Program-made: the position numbers and the translations under genes
Assembly (NCBI GenBank): GCA_016617785.1
Contig: JADILM010000009.1
Location: forward strand, 806,001-870,000
Direction: 5' to 3'
DNA: 64,000 nt
Origin: Sporobolomyces roseus
Taxonomy: Eukaryota > Basidiomycota > Microbotryomycetes > Sporidiobolales > Sporidiobolaceae
Notes under the pieces: model-generated
Databases searched by the model: none
What the model was told of the DNA's origin: nothing
What the model saw: the letters and a program-made list of their open reading frames with translations, nothing else
Shown here: positions 11,853-24,982 of the stretch, piece after piece
Layout: each line of letters begins with the position of its first letter
How positions within the stretch are numbered: the stretch's first letter is position 1

Positions 11853-14613
11853 ATGGCATCATCCAGTGCGACCCCAATACAGAAAGGCAACTACCAGAGA
11901 AGGAAACCAGGTGAAAGATCAAGAACTGGAGAAACCTCTGCCATCAACAACGCTGGAGTGCGGGAAGAAGATCAGGCTACGAACGATACATCTAATCCTA
12001 ATCAGTTCATCGGACAAGAAGACTTCATCTCTTTCGACTTTTCTCCTTCGCCTCCTCCTCCAGGAGGAAATTCTTCGAGAGGGAATCAGAGGGATCATCG
12101 AGGTTCAACGAGTGCAGGAGATCATCGATCAGGGTCAAAGAGGAAACATGACGATGAGGAAGACGTTAAACAGGAGGAAGGAACTAGACAATTGAGGAAA
12201 CGAGAGAAAGAGCGAAGTACCCCTTGGTGCGATGAACCTGGAGTGAGTTGGAGTAGTTACGATAATGCTACATCTCAGTACGTCCCCCACTCATCGATCT
12301 GCCCGGTCGATATCGATGCAATCGTTCGAGTACTGATGACCTTTACGCTTCATACTTTTCGCGAATTCTAGACTCAATGCAGAAGCGAAATCATTCATTA
12401 GTTACATCTCGCCGACACCAGTCGAGCACGAGTTGCGAATGTGGACGATCGAGATCATACGGAGAACGATCAAGAGCAAATACTCGGATGCCGACGTTCA
12501 GTGTTTTGGAAGTGTCGGGACAGGATTGTACCTACCAGGAGGGTGAGTTGACGCCTCCAGTCTACTTCTTCTCAGGGTGATGCTGATGTATGTATGTCGA
12601 GAATCAAAGCGACATCGATTTAGTAGTCTTGTGTCCGTCGATGCCTTCTCCTCCGCTGAAACCTTCATCTTCCCTTCTACATCGTCTCGCCTCCCTTCTT
12701 CTCACTTCCTCAATCGCTCAACCTTCTTCACTCGTAGTCATCGCCAAAGCTCGCGTACCTATCGTCAAATTCACGACTCGCTACGGAGGATTCGCAGTGG
12801 ATCTCAGCGTGAACCAGAAGAATGGAGTTGACGCCGCAGTACGAGTGAGGGGTATGCTAGAGGATTTCGCATTCAGGGAAGAAGGCTACGTCGAACCAGG
12901 AGGAGGAGCTGGCATGTCGATCAAGGGAAAAGCTGGAAAAGGGAAGGAAAAGGAGAAGGAAACGACGAAAGCGAAGGAGGAGGAAGTCGAGGTTAACAGC
13001 GTCGATCACGGGGCAGCGAGGAGTATGGTACTTCTCGTCAAAGCGTTCCTGGCTCAGAGGGGAATGAACGAGGTCTTCACCGGTGGATTAGGGAGTTATT
13101 CGATCATTTGCCTCGTTATTTCGTTTCTCCAGGTATGTACTCGTATTGCTCAGCACCCGACTCATCACTAGAGTACAGGAACATAGCTCATGCCGAAATC
13201 TGTTCTCTGTTTTCACAGCTTCACCCTCGAATCCAATCTGCCCAAATACAGCCCTCGCGAAATATCGGTCTTCTGTTTCTCGAATTCCTCGAATATTACG
13301 GCAAACATTTCAATTTCGACGAAGCCGGTATAACTCTGAAAGGAAGAGGTGGGTATTTCAACAAACACGACAAGGGATGGTTCAGAGGGAATCAACCTTA
13401 CTTGCTCAGTATCGAAGATCCGAATGATCCTCGTAAGCACAGATTCCTCTTCTCTTCGTGTCAATTACAAGTTCTGATCTGAAGTTTCTCGACTCCGCAT
13501 TCGGTAGAGAACGATGTTTCGGGAGGTTCGCATAACATTATCAGAGTCCGACAAACTTTGGCGGGAGGATTCGACACTCTCTCGGCAACTCTTCTCCAGC
13601 GTCAATCTCTGCTATCCTCTCAACGCAACCCATCCCTCATCCCTCTATCCTCGTCGTCCCTTCCGAATGCGGATTCAGACCCACCATCTTCGTCAACTCG
13701 GTCGCTTTTAGGCTCCATCATCGGCATGACTCGAGCAGGTGTCGACGCTCGTGGAGCGAACGTGAGGTTGTGGGACGATGGGGTATTGCAAAGTATTCTC
13801 GACAGAATCGGTGGAGGAGGCGATGGCATGTTCGAAGGGGGTGGAAAGAAGGCTATGAAGCGAGCTAGGAAAGAGGAGAGGGAGAGAGAGCGCAGGGAGA
13901 AGACGATCGCCAAGCTGGAAAGAAGGGTCGAAGAGAAAGAGAAGAGAGCCAGTAGGAAAAAAGAGAAGAAACGTGGACGACAGGAAGGAGACGATGGAGA
14001 CAGTATAGAAACGGAGCAAGTCACGCCCGTCGTCGATCCCCGAGCCGTTGTTGAAGCTCAAGCCACTGCTGCGAAACTCAAGGGTTTAGCAGGACCAGAT
14101 GAAGATAGCGAATTCACGAGGAAAGGCGACATGGTGGACGAGGAGGAAGAAGGGTCGAGGTATTCACTAGGCGTACCGGCGATTGCCAAGAGGGCAAGGA
14201 AGATGTCACCGCAACCGCGAAGGCCAATCTACTCCGCCGATGCTTCTTCCGATTCTTCCAACGATTCTGGTCAGGAGGACCAAGACGATGTCGTGCTCGG
14301 AGGAGGAGGAGGGGACTTCGTAAGATTCGACTCTGCTCAACATTCTGAAGACGATCAAGACGACGACGAGAACGACTCCGGATCCGATTCAAGTGAGGAA
14401 GTCCTGCAAAGTCTCGTACCAGCCTCGTCTCGATTCCGAATCAATGGAGCGGCGGCTGAGAAGAAGAAGGAGGAGGCGGAGGGGGCAAAAGGGTTAGAAC
14501 GAACTCGAGAACCTCCCAAGAAGAAGAAGAGCGGAGCCAACTCGGAAGCGAAGAAGAAAGCAAAAGCTGCTTCGAGAATCGCTTTCTGGGGCGCCAAAGG
14601 TCCCAAAGAATAG
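11853..14613 (+). CDS. Non-canonical poly(A) polymerase, Trf4/Cid14 type
   Basis: Five exons encode a nucleotidyltransferase of the TRAMP-complex type, which adds short oligo(A) tails to nuclear RNAs for exosome decay. A charged, disordered N-terminus (about 140 residues, KRKHDDEEDVKQEE) precedes the catalytic core. The core has VQCFGSVGTGLYLPGGDIDL with the two catalytic Asp, a third Asp in YGGFAVDLSVN, and the PAP-associated part with GGLGSYSIICLVISF and GNQPYLLSIEDPNDPQNDV. A lysine-rich insert (GKGKEKEKETTKAKEEE) splits the catalytic and central domains. A long basic/acidic tail of about 300 residues with KKK and DDED runs follows. Exon 1 ends at 12277 with a GTACGT donor. The fit of splice frames across all introns supports the model. 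Confidence 0.92.
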
Positions 14614-14820
14614 TCCCATTCCCCTTTGTCCTTGTACACTGTAGCGATAGGCATTCTTGTATTGGAAACAAGTCAAGACAACATGAATTTGCGAGATAGA
14701 TGAATACCTACAAGCGAGAAGGAATCAGGTCTTTTCGCAGGATTTCCATCAGGTGAATACCTTGCGGCCCAGCTCTCCTCTTCACCCTTATCCCTGCAGA
14801 AGACGCCCTTGAGCTTTCCT

Positions 14821-15500
14821 TCAAGAATTCTTCCCCTCGTTGAGAGGAATACTGGATCTTCCGACGCCTAAAAACCACATCATCCTCACAGCGAATAACC
14901 CTAAAGTGATTACCACGTTTCCCACGACGAGCTGATTCCAATGGACGAAGGGTGAGAGCGTTCCTTCCGTTCCCAAATCGAACAGAGTGAAGCCAATGTG
15001 CTGTTGAGAATGAATGCTCACTCGAAATTAGCTCATTCGTGATAAGCTACAAGACTTTGCGAAGGGGCCTCACGGTGAGATCCGCTGCTGCGAGACACAG
15101 TAGATATGTTCCGACAAACTCCTCGAATCGTTTCGGTTGATCTTCGAGCAACTTTGTCCAGCGAGGTAAAGCTATCGATCCGAAAAGGGCGAAAAGGAAG
15201 AAACATGAGCCCAATTGACGAGTACACATGATGGCGGCTGGATGCAGAGCTTGTTTGATCGGTGGCGGCACGAGTGTCGAAGGGTAGAGCGATACGAAGT
15301 AATCGGCGGGCACGATAATCGAGTAAATCGCCCCGAGGATCGTCAGAAAGGGTTCGACAACGGTGAAGAATAGGTAGTAGGACGTCGGTAGAGGACTCCT
15401 ACGAGCATAGAGAGCGAGGAGAGAGCTGTGTCAGCTTTGAAGATGGAGGAGTCAACCGGAAGACGCACCTCCCAGTCTCGATTCCCTGTGTACGCGACAT
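14821..15500 (-). CDS. Small four-helix membrane protein of unknown function
   Basis: Three exons joined by introns with GTGCGT and GTGAGG donors give about 180 residues starting MSRTQGIETGRSPLPTSYY. Four hydrophobic segments are visible: YLFFTVVEPFLTILGAIYSI, a CFFLFALFGSIAL stretch, FVGTYLLCLAAADL, and VVGNVVITLGLFAVRMMWFL. The arrangement, with a Glu-Pro in helix 1 and an HxG start to helix 4, resembles a widespread fungal membrane family (probably the one catalogued as DUF7704), but I have not been able to check that. Function and membrane are unknown. It is divergent from the RING protein gene. Confidence 0.7.
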
Positions 15501-15872
15501 TCCGGATCTGTAGACGATTTTGAATCTGGGGTGGTGAAGTGTCGAGCCAAGTGAATGATAGATGGAGAGAGGGGAGAAAGATTGAATTCGGAGTGAATGA
15601 GATCTTGAACCTCCTATATAGTCTCTCCCCCTACCCTGCCTTCATAGCGATTATCCCGATAGCCAAATCAGAGTACAGTATTACCCTCCCTAGTAAAGCC
15701 ACCAACTCAGACCGATTCGACCCCCGCATTCGATTAGTTTACATCTCAAAATCGACAGACTGCATTCTTCTCTACACCTTCGACCTCGATCTGACTCTCT
15801 ATAGCATCCTGAACCAAGGCTAGATTGTATCTCACCTCAGCTGGAACAGAAGGAGTCAATCGGGGTTTGGAG

Positions 15873-18531
15873 ATGAATTGGTGGTTCACTCTCAAGGTGG
15901 TAGCTTGGCTACTCGAGGTACAGCTATCGACAGCCTACATTCCAGCGTTACCAACGAACGATACTTCTTCCCTCGCTCAATCCGATGATCTGCTTCACTT
16001 GGCTTATTACAATGGTCCATTCAGCGTCTTCTCGTCAGTTCGGTTTACTCTCTCCCCAAGTCACCTCGTCGAAACTGATCTTTCACTCTGAACTATCGCG
16101 TCATATAGAGCCGACGTTGCACGACAGTTGTTGGCAGAAGGATTCGGCGACGATGGGAATTATACAACTACAACAACGATCGTTCCCTGGACTCGGTATT
16201 CCAAGGTTCGTCACTATTCCTATCACTCAGCTGTACAACGACTACGTCCGACGAGTAAGTGAGCAGGAGTACGAAAGCTGACCTGATATTCGACTGTGTC
16301 TTTGCAGGGCGTTCTCCTGCATTTCGACGAAGGACTACGAAACCAACCTCCAGCAGCTGTACCTTGGGTAGCTCTCATCTCGTGTGATACGAACGGTACA
16401 TCGTTCTCGGATGTGGACGACATCTTCACCATCTGTCGAGACTTGGGAGCGCAAGCTGCTCTACTCTATTCCTTGACGTCGCAAGTATGCCCACCTTTTC
16501 TCTGTTCTCGATGTAGATCCATGATTGACTGATCATTTCGTCGATGTTAAGGGCTGCGAGATCAATACGGAATACCTCACTTCATACGAAAAGGTTCTCG
16601 ACGTTTACGCCACGACGTCTCTTCAAAACGCTAGAATCATCGAGAATCAATTCGGGTGCGTGCTTCTCTATATTTCGCTGAGAGCCGAGTACCAAGCTGA
16701 TAAAGGCAGTTTCAATTCGTGGCACTCAACAGAAACGTCAATTCTTCGGCGTGGCAGTACAATTCAGAGGCGCTCAACGCTTCCGCAACCATCATTGACG
16801 CTCTCCTCGCTAATAATGCCCTCTCGGTGGTCGGTAACGTCCCGATCAACACGACGACAACGGAGAAAGTCGAGGACTCGGAGGCTACTGCATCTTCACC
16901 TTCGGGTTCGACGGAGGAGAACACCGCAACATCGACTGATCCCACCCTCGAAGCAATCACCAGTACTATCGAACAACCGACCGCGTCTGCAACGCTACGC
17001 AGAGTCAAGCGACAAGCCGCGAGCGATTCGATTGATTCGACTCGCCCACCCTCGACCCGAACAACTGCGACACGAACTAGAGCTGTTCCAAGTCCCACAG
17101 TAGCCATCAACTACCTCGGTGCGGTGATCGCTGCTCGCAATTTGACCGTTGGCGGCCTCAACTCATCTGCAGCTCCTTCGGCAACCCAAACGGGAAGATC
17201 CAACGATGGACCCAATACTGGATTAGCTATGATCATACTTTACTCTATCACTGGAGTCGGTGAGCTCCAAGTCCTTGTGCACGTCCGTGGTGAAGAAGAA
17301 ACTGATTCGAAGCTACCTTCTCGATTGTCCAGTCACTTTCCTCTTCTTTGCTGTCATCCTCTGCGGTGCGGTCCGAGCAATCCGTCATCCCGAGCGATAT
17401 GGTCCACGTGCTGGATTCGGCTACGGCAATCGAGCGACTGGATCCGGTGGAAATGGAGGAGCTCAGAATCGTGCTCAAGGGCTCGCTCGAGCGGTACTCG
17501 ACACTTTCCCCGTCGTTCGTTTCGGCGCAGGAAATAACAACGAAGGTCAAGGTAGAGGAGATGAGGAGATCGGGACAGCGGACGACGACAGTCAGAAAGA
17601 CGAAGGGAAAGGATTGACGACGGGCGAGATCGAGTTGACTCAGCTTGCGCCGGTCCTCTCTGCAACACCCGGAGCAGGATCGCGGCATGTCGAGACAGAC
17701 GCAGGGCGGAACGTAATCGAAGGAGGTCTCTCGACAGACAACGTTAGAGGGTCAAAGTCCGTCCATTCTCACGATTCCACCTCCTCTGGTCCTCCGCCTT
17801 TAATGAACCAGAACGATCCATCACTCGGTCTCCTTTCCGTCATCGGATCGTCCCTCCCACCTTCCAACTCCTTCGCTCCTCCAATTCTCGATTCGACACC
17901 TTCAGCCGGCCTTTCAGCCTCACTCGTCCCCGAATCTCCTCTTTCGCCGACCACGGCCACAGATATGGATGGGGAACAACCTTCGTGTCCCATCTGTGTC
18001 TGCGACTTCTCCCCCGGTGACTCGATCCGAATCCTCCCTTGCGACGGTCGACATCAATTCCATGTAGATTGTATCGACCCGTGGTTATTGGGCGTATCGA
18101 GATTGTGCCCACTGTGTAGGCTGGATCTTGGAGAGAACCACGGGGCTGGAGGAGGTGGATCTACTGGGCAAGCAGTATCAGAGACTGTTGCGACCGAAGA
18201 GACTGAGGAAGATCGGGAAACGAGGGAGCGGGAGAGGGAGAGACACGAGGAGGAAAGAGTCGTCAGGCATCTGAGGGGACTGCTGAATCGAGGGACGACC
18301 TCCCCTTCTTTGGCGAATGGAGGCGGTAATCGAAGAACAAGGAGCAACTCGCAGAATCCACTCGATCCCGTCAACACTTCGTTCAATCCACTGGGAGTCA
18401 TCGAATCAAGCGAACAAGGTAGTCGAGACACTGTGGGCCTCAGAAGTCGGTTCGCCAAGTACGTCGCAGTTCGGAGGAGACGAAGAGACACTTCCTCGGG
18501 AACTACGCCAGCAGTCGATCCGTTGTTCTGA
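15873..18531 (+). CDS. PA-TM-RING type E3 ubiquitin ligase
   Basis: Six exons encode a protein of roughly 690 residues. A hydrophobic N-terminus (FTLKVVAWLLEVQLSTAYIP) looks like a signal peptide. A luminal protease-associated-like domain follows (VPWVALISCDTNG ... LGAQAALLYSLTSQGCEIN), then a Thr/Ser-rich stretch with many possible N-glycosylation sites. A single transmembrane segment is VTFLFFAVILCGAV, and near the C-terminus a RING-H2 finger has CPICVCDF, HQFHVDCIDPWLL and CPLCR with all eight zinc ligands. The order matches the PA-TM-RING ligases of endosomes and vacuoles, so ubiquitination of membrane cargo is the likely role. The exon ending near 16664 requires a GTGCTT donor to keep frame. 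Confidence 0.85.
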
Positions 18532-19118
18532 CCAGGAGAGGCGACCTATGTACACGAGTAGGGAAAGGAAATCAGTCACAAGCACTCGAGGCTGTCGTGC
18601 TCTCTTGCTCATAATAGACACTTTATCATGTTTTCTTTTTGTTGCGATTGGTTCGTTTTGAATCCTACCATGTACTCTATCGTTCTCTTCCCGCTACTTC
18701 TTCTTTCGTCGTACTCAATGTAGCTAGATCTCATTCGCAATCAGTATCCGAGACGAGAAAGGAATAAACTTTTTCGTCGGAATCTTCGGTTTAGCTAATG
18801 CAAGTTCAATCTGGTCTCTGCCTACTCGGAAGTGCTCATTGAAGGATCGAAAAAGAAGTGAAAATTACTCCCAAGTGCCGAAAACGAGAGAAGAGAGGGA
18901 GGAAATTCTCAGGAATCGTAGTTCGCTGTGTTGTACACCACTTCCCACTAGGTCTGGTCAATAGTCAGTGTTTTAATTAGCAACGCAAGGTGAGCTCTCC
19001 GTTTCCATCCCCTCTTCGTGGTTGTTTGAACTGTCCCAGTCTTTTTTGCTCGTCCAACCTCAACCTCAATTCCGTTCCTTCTTCCCACTCTAGCTGACCT
19101 CGCTCACCTGTTTACTAG
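18532..19118. other. Intergenic region before the PUF gene
   Basis: This interval contains the 3' flank of the RING gene and the presumed promoter and pyrimidine-rich 5' leader of the PUF gene. No conserved coding or RNA gene was seen. Confidence 0.6.
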
Positions 19119-22100
19119 ATGGCACCTGCTTCAACGTCGGCACCTTCATCCGCTAGTTCCTCGACCAACGGTGAAGACGCTGCTTACAATCCTAAGCTTG
19201 CAACTTCTCTAGCTGGTCTCCCCATGAGAGTTCCAGGACAACAAGATGGAACTGAAGCTTCAAAGGTTACTAAGGGAGATAAAGGTGGACTCGGAGATAC
19301 GCTGGATCTAGCGGTATGTCTTGTATTCATTCCTCTTCTCTTCTCCCTCTTGATTTCTGGATAAAGTTGGCTCATCTAAACCGTTTCCATCCCTCTCTTC
19401 ATTCAACTTCCTTCGCCTTTATATAATCTCTCGCAATAGACCAACTCTCAATCCCCCTCAGATGCCGCAGCCGTTAGTCTTTTCTTCATCCCTCCTCACT
19501 CGCAGAACGCTCTGATCGCTGATCCCCTCCTCCTCGCTGTTCCACACTCAAACTCCTTCCATTCTTACTCTCGTTCCTCAACTTCACGGCATCGTTTCCG
19601 AAATTGCAGGCGAAACTCGAACAAAAGCGACTCGAACATGAGAGACAACGTGAACTGCAGAAGAAGGCATTCGAGGAACAGGTCAGTCTCTCATTCACTT
19701 CCGAGGAGCCCATTTGGCGAGATGGAAGGGATAGAAGGAATTGGCAAGAACGAGGAATGGCACAGAGAACTGACGGACGTTTTGCTCTTTTCCCTTTCAC
19801 TTCTTCCGCTCGCACTCATCTGCTACCTGATCCTTCTTCTAACAACTCGCCATCCATACATCCCCTCACCCTACGACACACTCTCCCGAGATCACTTCTC
19901 GAATCCCCCTCTCTCTCTCTCCATTCGGTCAAACAGATGAAGCAACTCGAGTTACAACAGCAAGCTGAAGAGCAAGCTCTCCTCGCAGCGAGTGGTGGAT
20001 CGCCAGCATCATCCTCCAACGGTGGATCTTCGAAACACAATGGTCCTGTTCGCTCTCGTTCCGGAAACGATCTCGCAGGTTTCGGAGCTGCCGCTGCCGC
20101 TTCAGCCGCCGCCGCTAGCGCGAAGAGCATGCCCGGTTCGAGGCGTCATTCTGGAGAATTGAAAGATGGAAAGGAGGAGAAGGAAGGAGGAGCCAGGAGG
20201 GGTCATGTTCAGGACAAGGAAGGAAAACCGATGCTTAACTCGTTCTTGTTTGATGATGAACTCGACGCCGATCTCCAAAGTAAGTCCGCCGAATCACTGC
20301 TCGCCGCTCTGGTAAACAACCAGGGTTGAGCGCAAGCTTTTTCGTCGACATCTTCGTTCTTAGCTAACTCGATTTTTTCCATAGACTCGGCTTGGGGTGG
20401 TAAATACCTTCAAATGAACACGGACGACGACAAGTTCCCCGTTCTCATTCGTCGAGGAGATGGATCCGGCCAGCTCTCTGCTTCTTCCGCCGCTCTCGAT
20501 CTCGCTCCCCTTTCGCAAACTCCCTCTCGAGGAGCTGATTGGCCCGCATCTTTCGCTACCGGCGGACAGCCGACTGTTTCGTCCGGACCTGTATCAACTC
20601 CCGCTACTCCCAACACTGGAATCAACGGCACTGCTAGTCCCCGACCCATCGGTGGTGGAAAGAACGTCGATCGAAATGGTTCTGTCGGTGCAGGAGGAAT
20701 GAAGCCCAACGGTATCGGTGGAATGGACGCTTTGAACGATCAATTCTCGAACGTGAGTACAGCTATCCATTGATTCATCGATCTCCTTTGAAGAGAACAC
20801 TAAAACGTTCTCCGCTGTGAACAGTTCAACCTCGACACCAAGGCTTTCTCTCCTTCTGCTTCATCCGACGTTGTCAACCCTCTTGCTGCGCCCTTCCTCG
20901 GAGGCGGTTCCGGAGGATACGTTCACGATCCTACTGCTTTCGTTTATGATGGTGCTGGCGCGAGTGGTGCTTTCGGATCTGGAAGTGATCGAAACTCTGG
21001 TGGAATGGGTGCGAACCGCTTTGCTGGACTCAGGCTCGAAGATCTTCAAGGAGGTTAGTTTCTCTTCCAGAATCGATTCGCTTTCTGTCAGCTCAACTCG
21101 TAGCGCCTTTGCTGAACCCCATATTTCCTCTCCTCTCCTCAGATATGCTTCCTCTGTGCAAGGATCAGTTCGGATGCCGATACCTCCAGAAGAAACTCGA
21201 AGACGGCAATCCTGAACACCGCGACATGATCTTTAACGAGATCTTCCCTCATTTCGCCGAGCTCATGACGGATCCTTTCGCCAACTACCTCGCCCAACGT
21301 CTTCTCGAGTACGCTACCGACGAACAACGAGATGCCTTGATCGAGTCGATCGCCGGAGAACTCGTGTCGATTTCCCTCAACATGCACGGAACTCGAGCAG
21401 TGCAAAAGATGATCGATTATTTGTCGACTCAGAGGCAAGTTCAGAGCTTGATCCTCGCTCTCAACCTTCACGTTGTTACCCTCATCAAAGGTACGTTCAA
21501 GACTCATGGTTTCGAGCCGATCCTTTATTTCGTTTCAGTTACTGACGAAGATGTTTCGCCATTCTCTCAGATCTCAACGGTAACCACGTCATTCAGAAGT
21601 GCCTAAACCACCTCCCTCCAGAAGATAACCAATTCATCTACAACGCTGTCGCTACTCATTGTATCGAAGTCGCAACTCATCGTCACGGATGTTGTGTTCT
21701 TCAGCGATGTATCGATCACGCTTCCGAGAGTCAACGTATCCAACTCGTCACCGAGATCACCTACAACTCGCTCACTCTCGTTCAAGATGCTTTCGTGAGT
21801 TGACGCGTCTGCTTAAACTCATTACCCATGTCTAACCTCGCCTTTCCCCTTTCGTGCAGGGAAACTACGTTGTTCAATACGTGCTCGACCTGAACGACAA
21901 CCGATTCATCGAGGCTATCGTTCGCCAGTTCCTCGGCAATGTTTCCGCTCTTTCCGCTCAAAAGTTCTCCTCGAACGTGGTCGAGAAATGTATCCGAGTT
22001 GCAGACGCTACGGGTAGGAGGGCAATCATCGACGAACTTCTTGTCAAACAAAGACTCGAGCGTCTCCTTCGCGACTCGTGAGTCGAATTTTCGGCCTTGG

Positions 22101-22703
22101 GCTTTGCATTTCCGCTGATATCGATACTGACTATCGCTCTTGCCGCCTCTCAGTTTCGCGAACTACGTCGTCCAGACCGCTCTCGACTACGCCGAACCCG
22201 CTCAACGGGCTCAACTCATCGAAACCATTCGACCTATCCTCCCGATGATCCGAAACACTCCTTACGGAAAGAGGATTCAATCAAAGATTCAACGAGAGAC
22301 GAACGATCACATGCGTCACAGTGGCTATCACGGTCATTACGTTCCCGCTGGAGGTCACTTCTACGGAATGCCTCCTACGATGCACGCCCCTCAATACATC
22401 TCGCCTCATCCTGGTATGCACCACGCTCCTCCCCCACCTCACGGAATGGGAGGAGAGTACGGAGGTCGAGGATCTCCTTACGTCGGAATGAATTCGATCG
22501 GCGGATACCCTGCTCCTCCTCCCCATGGAGGTCCTTCTCCCGCTTACGGAGCTCCTCCCCATCACCACCAAAATGGGTCGCAGAACGGAGGAGGATTCAC
22601 CCCTTTCCCCGGTCAAGGACCTATGGGTGACTACTCTCAAGCACCTCCGACAGGTCACGGTCATGGAATCGCTGCCTCTGGAAATTACCCTGGATTCATG
22701 TAA
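19119..22703 (+). CDS. PUF (Pumilio) family RNA-binding protein
   Basis: About eleven exons encode a PUF protein that binds 3' UTR elements and represses or localises mRNAs. The N-terminal half is low-complexity: an Ala/Ser-rich leader, a short coiled coil (AKLEQKRLEHERQRELQKK) and Gly/Ser-rich stretches. The C-terminal PUF domain has tandem repeats with typical signatures: CKDQFGCRYLQKKL, DPFANYLAQRLLEY, MHGTRAVQKMIDY, LNGNHVIQKCLNHL, HRHGCCVLQRCIDH, GNYVVQYVLDL, FSSNVVEKCIRV and FANYVVQTALDY. That makes eight, with a Pro/Gly/His-rich tail (HAPPPPHGMGG) after them. Repeat composition is closest to the yeast Puf4/Mpt5 class in my reading. Splice junctions all preserve frame; one donor is GTTAGT. 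Confidence 0.92.
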
Positions 22704-23983
22704 AAACACCAACCTCTTTCCTCTTTTCCCTCTCTCTCCCTCAACCTATATCCCTGAAGCACTCGATCACGCCTACTTTTCGACACCGCACATCCCCACC
22801 TTACCCAATCCGAGTATGTTCTCCTGACTTTGGATTCCCTCCTTGTTTCTTGGTTTAGTTCTCTTGCCTTCTCCCTTCCGCTTCTAAAAACACCGTATAT
22901 GTTGTGACCAATCACCTCCGCATTGATACACTGGTTTCTTCTACTTTCTAGCCCTCCTTCGCTCTCTTTTACTTCTATCGTTTCCTTTCCCTCCGCTGGT
23001 TACCCATCAATGTTGAAGTTTAATGAAACTATTCTTCCCTCTCACGTATTGGCTCGCTCCGACGTCCCTTGAGCAGTGTACCCCGAGAATGTGGCTGTTT
23101 GCGCGGCTCCATCTTGTTCTTGCTTCCCTTGCGAATTCTGCTTGAATAAAGTCTCTTATGATGAACCTGCCTCGCTGTTGGCGTTTGCTTCTAGGGTGCG
23201 AGAACAGTCTTCCGCTTTCCCTGAAGTGCAGCTAAGCAAGCCGCTAGACAGAGCGCCTACGTGAAATCGGAGTCGGCTACAGACTGCGATCGGAGACGCG
23301 CACCGTGGGACTGTACTATCCCACGCAGAGTCTTGAGATAGCCTCGCGAGTCGCTTCCTTTCAGCAGGAGGAGGCAAGGCTTCCTGTGTCTTTGTCGAGC
23401 CCATGGAATCGTCGAAGAAAAACACCGAAGTTGAAACCGACGACCTGACTCTCAACTCCCGCCCTCGATACCGTAAACCTTGCTCGCGTCGACACAGAGT
23501 CATTTATGAGTATTACGTGTTGGCCGGATCCGACCAGGAACGATGGATTGATTCTTCAAGCTCACTACTTAATTCAATCTGTTCGATATCCGACTCAGAG
23601 GCCGCAAGGTGAGCAGACAGTAGGAACGGATCAAGTATCAGAAGTCAACTATCATTGAGCTGCTCGGGTCAACGCTCTTGAGGTGTCAGTCGAAAGTTCA
23701 CGACTGGTGCTTGCGAGAAACAAGCGACTTGAAACTTCGGTGTTGAGGCGTATTCTGGCACTGCCATACTAGAGAGCCAGTAGGAGTCCAGCGTAGGCGT
23801 CAGGATGCTAATACGATACCGAGAAAAGTCGGCTTTGGTCACCTCTAGCCTGCGACTATACGAAATCTGCAAACTTTCGCGAAATCAGCATCGACCACGA
23901 ATTCCCGCTTTTCACGAGGAACAATCAAAGAGTGATTCATATGTGTAGAATTGCTTCCAGCAGAACCATGCCTCTGCTCGTAT
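22704..23983. other. Intergenic stretch upstream of tRNA-Trp
   Basis: The first few hundred bases are the pyrimidine-rich 3' flank of the PUF gene. The rest has only short open frames without recognisable features. I see no RNA gene other than the tRNA that follows. Confidence 0.6.
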
Positions 23984-24087
23984 GGTCTGATAGCTCAGTG
24001 GCAGAGCGGGCGACTCCAGTGCTTTCCAGACTCCCTGGATTTTACGGACCTATCGTCAGGTCGGGTGTTCAACTCACTCTCAGATCT
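23984..24087 (+). tRNA. tRNA-Trp(CCA) with intron
   Basis: A full cloverleaf can be drawn: acceptor GGTCTGA pairs with TCAGATC (one G-U), the D arm is GCTC...GAGC, the anticodon arm GGCGA pairs with TCGTC around CTCCAG, and the T arm GGGTG pairs with CACTC around TTCAACT. The anticodon is CCA at 24016-24018. A 32-nt intron (24020-24051) sits directly after position 37, the canonical site. The discriminator position reads T, which is unusual for tRNA-Trp. Confidence 0.82.
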
Positions 24088-24585
24088 TACTCTTTTGCCC
24101 TCCACAGCTTTTGAGGACAAGCGAGAGGTTGAGGAGTAAGAGGAAGAAGTTCGAAAATCGCACGCACCTCTTCGTTTAACCTTTTTTTACCCTCACAACA
24201 GCCGCAAGTATGCGGAGAGTCAAGCAGTCGCTCCTCTGACTGCGTACCAAGCGTACCAAGCGGCTGACAACTCAGCGCGAGGTGCACTGCGAAGAAAGGA
24301 CGGGAAAGGGAGATTCGAGGTAATTTCGGGAGCTCGAGGACCTTGCGAGAATCCCTGACGCTCGCTCCAAAATCCCGCTCACCTGGTACGCCCTCGGGGT
24401 CGCTGTCCTTGTCGCGAGCAAAGAGAGAGCAAAGTTGAAGTAAAACGGCTAAGCTCCAGGAATCACCCATGCCACATCGCTGGTTCTCGGATCGACACGT
24501 CGCGGTGCTCGAAGAATTCGGCATCTCAGTGAGGATGTAACAACAAGCAGTCGAGCACTCGCAACGATCCGGAGCAAAAGATTAT

Positions 24586-24683
24586 CGTCCAGAGCAGGAT
24601 TTGAACCTGCGCTCTGAAACAGAAACAGATGAGAAGCGAGTAAAGATTCTAGTCTGTCGCCTTAACCGCTCGGCCATCTGGAC
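24586..24683 (-). tRNA. tRNA-Ser(AGA) with intron
   Basis: On the minus strand the acceptor GTCCAGA pairs with TCTGGAC, the D arm contains GGCCGAGCGGTTAAGGC, and ACAGA pairs with TCTGT around an AGA anticodon. A 16-nt intron follows position 37. The long variable arm is typical of serine tRNAs, and the T arm is GCAGG/CCTGC around TTCAAAT. The gene lies about 300 bp upstream of, and divergent from, farnesyltransferase beta. A truncated copy is at 5909-5985. Confidence 0.93.
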
Positions 24684-24982
24684 AAACAATGCGTTATAAA
24701 CACGCCACTCAATATGACCTATCAGTGTAACACAGCACGCAAGTGTGAGCAAGAGAACAGAACGTTTACGGCAATAATTTCAACTCAATCCTCCTCGCTT
24801 CGGTTCTCATCACAACGCTTGATGCTCACAACCTATAGCTCTTCTCTTCTTGTCAGGACAAAGGATTTGACAGCCCTACTCCCTACTTCCCTTTGTCTTC
24901 AGAATGATTAAGTCGCTTTGTGCTCCATCTCTGGTCTCCCTTTCTCCTTCTTCTCACTCTCACAAGCTCTTCACTGGCCAAC

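Noticed and set aside
24087..24524. 145-codon minus-strand open frame between the two tRNA genes
   Set aside because: No similarity to a known domain, Cys/Leu/Ser-rich composition typical of chance frames, and no supporting splice structure.
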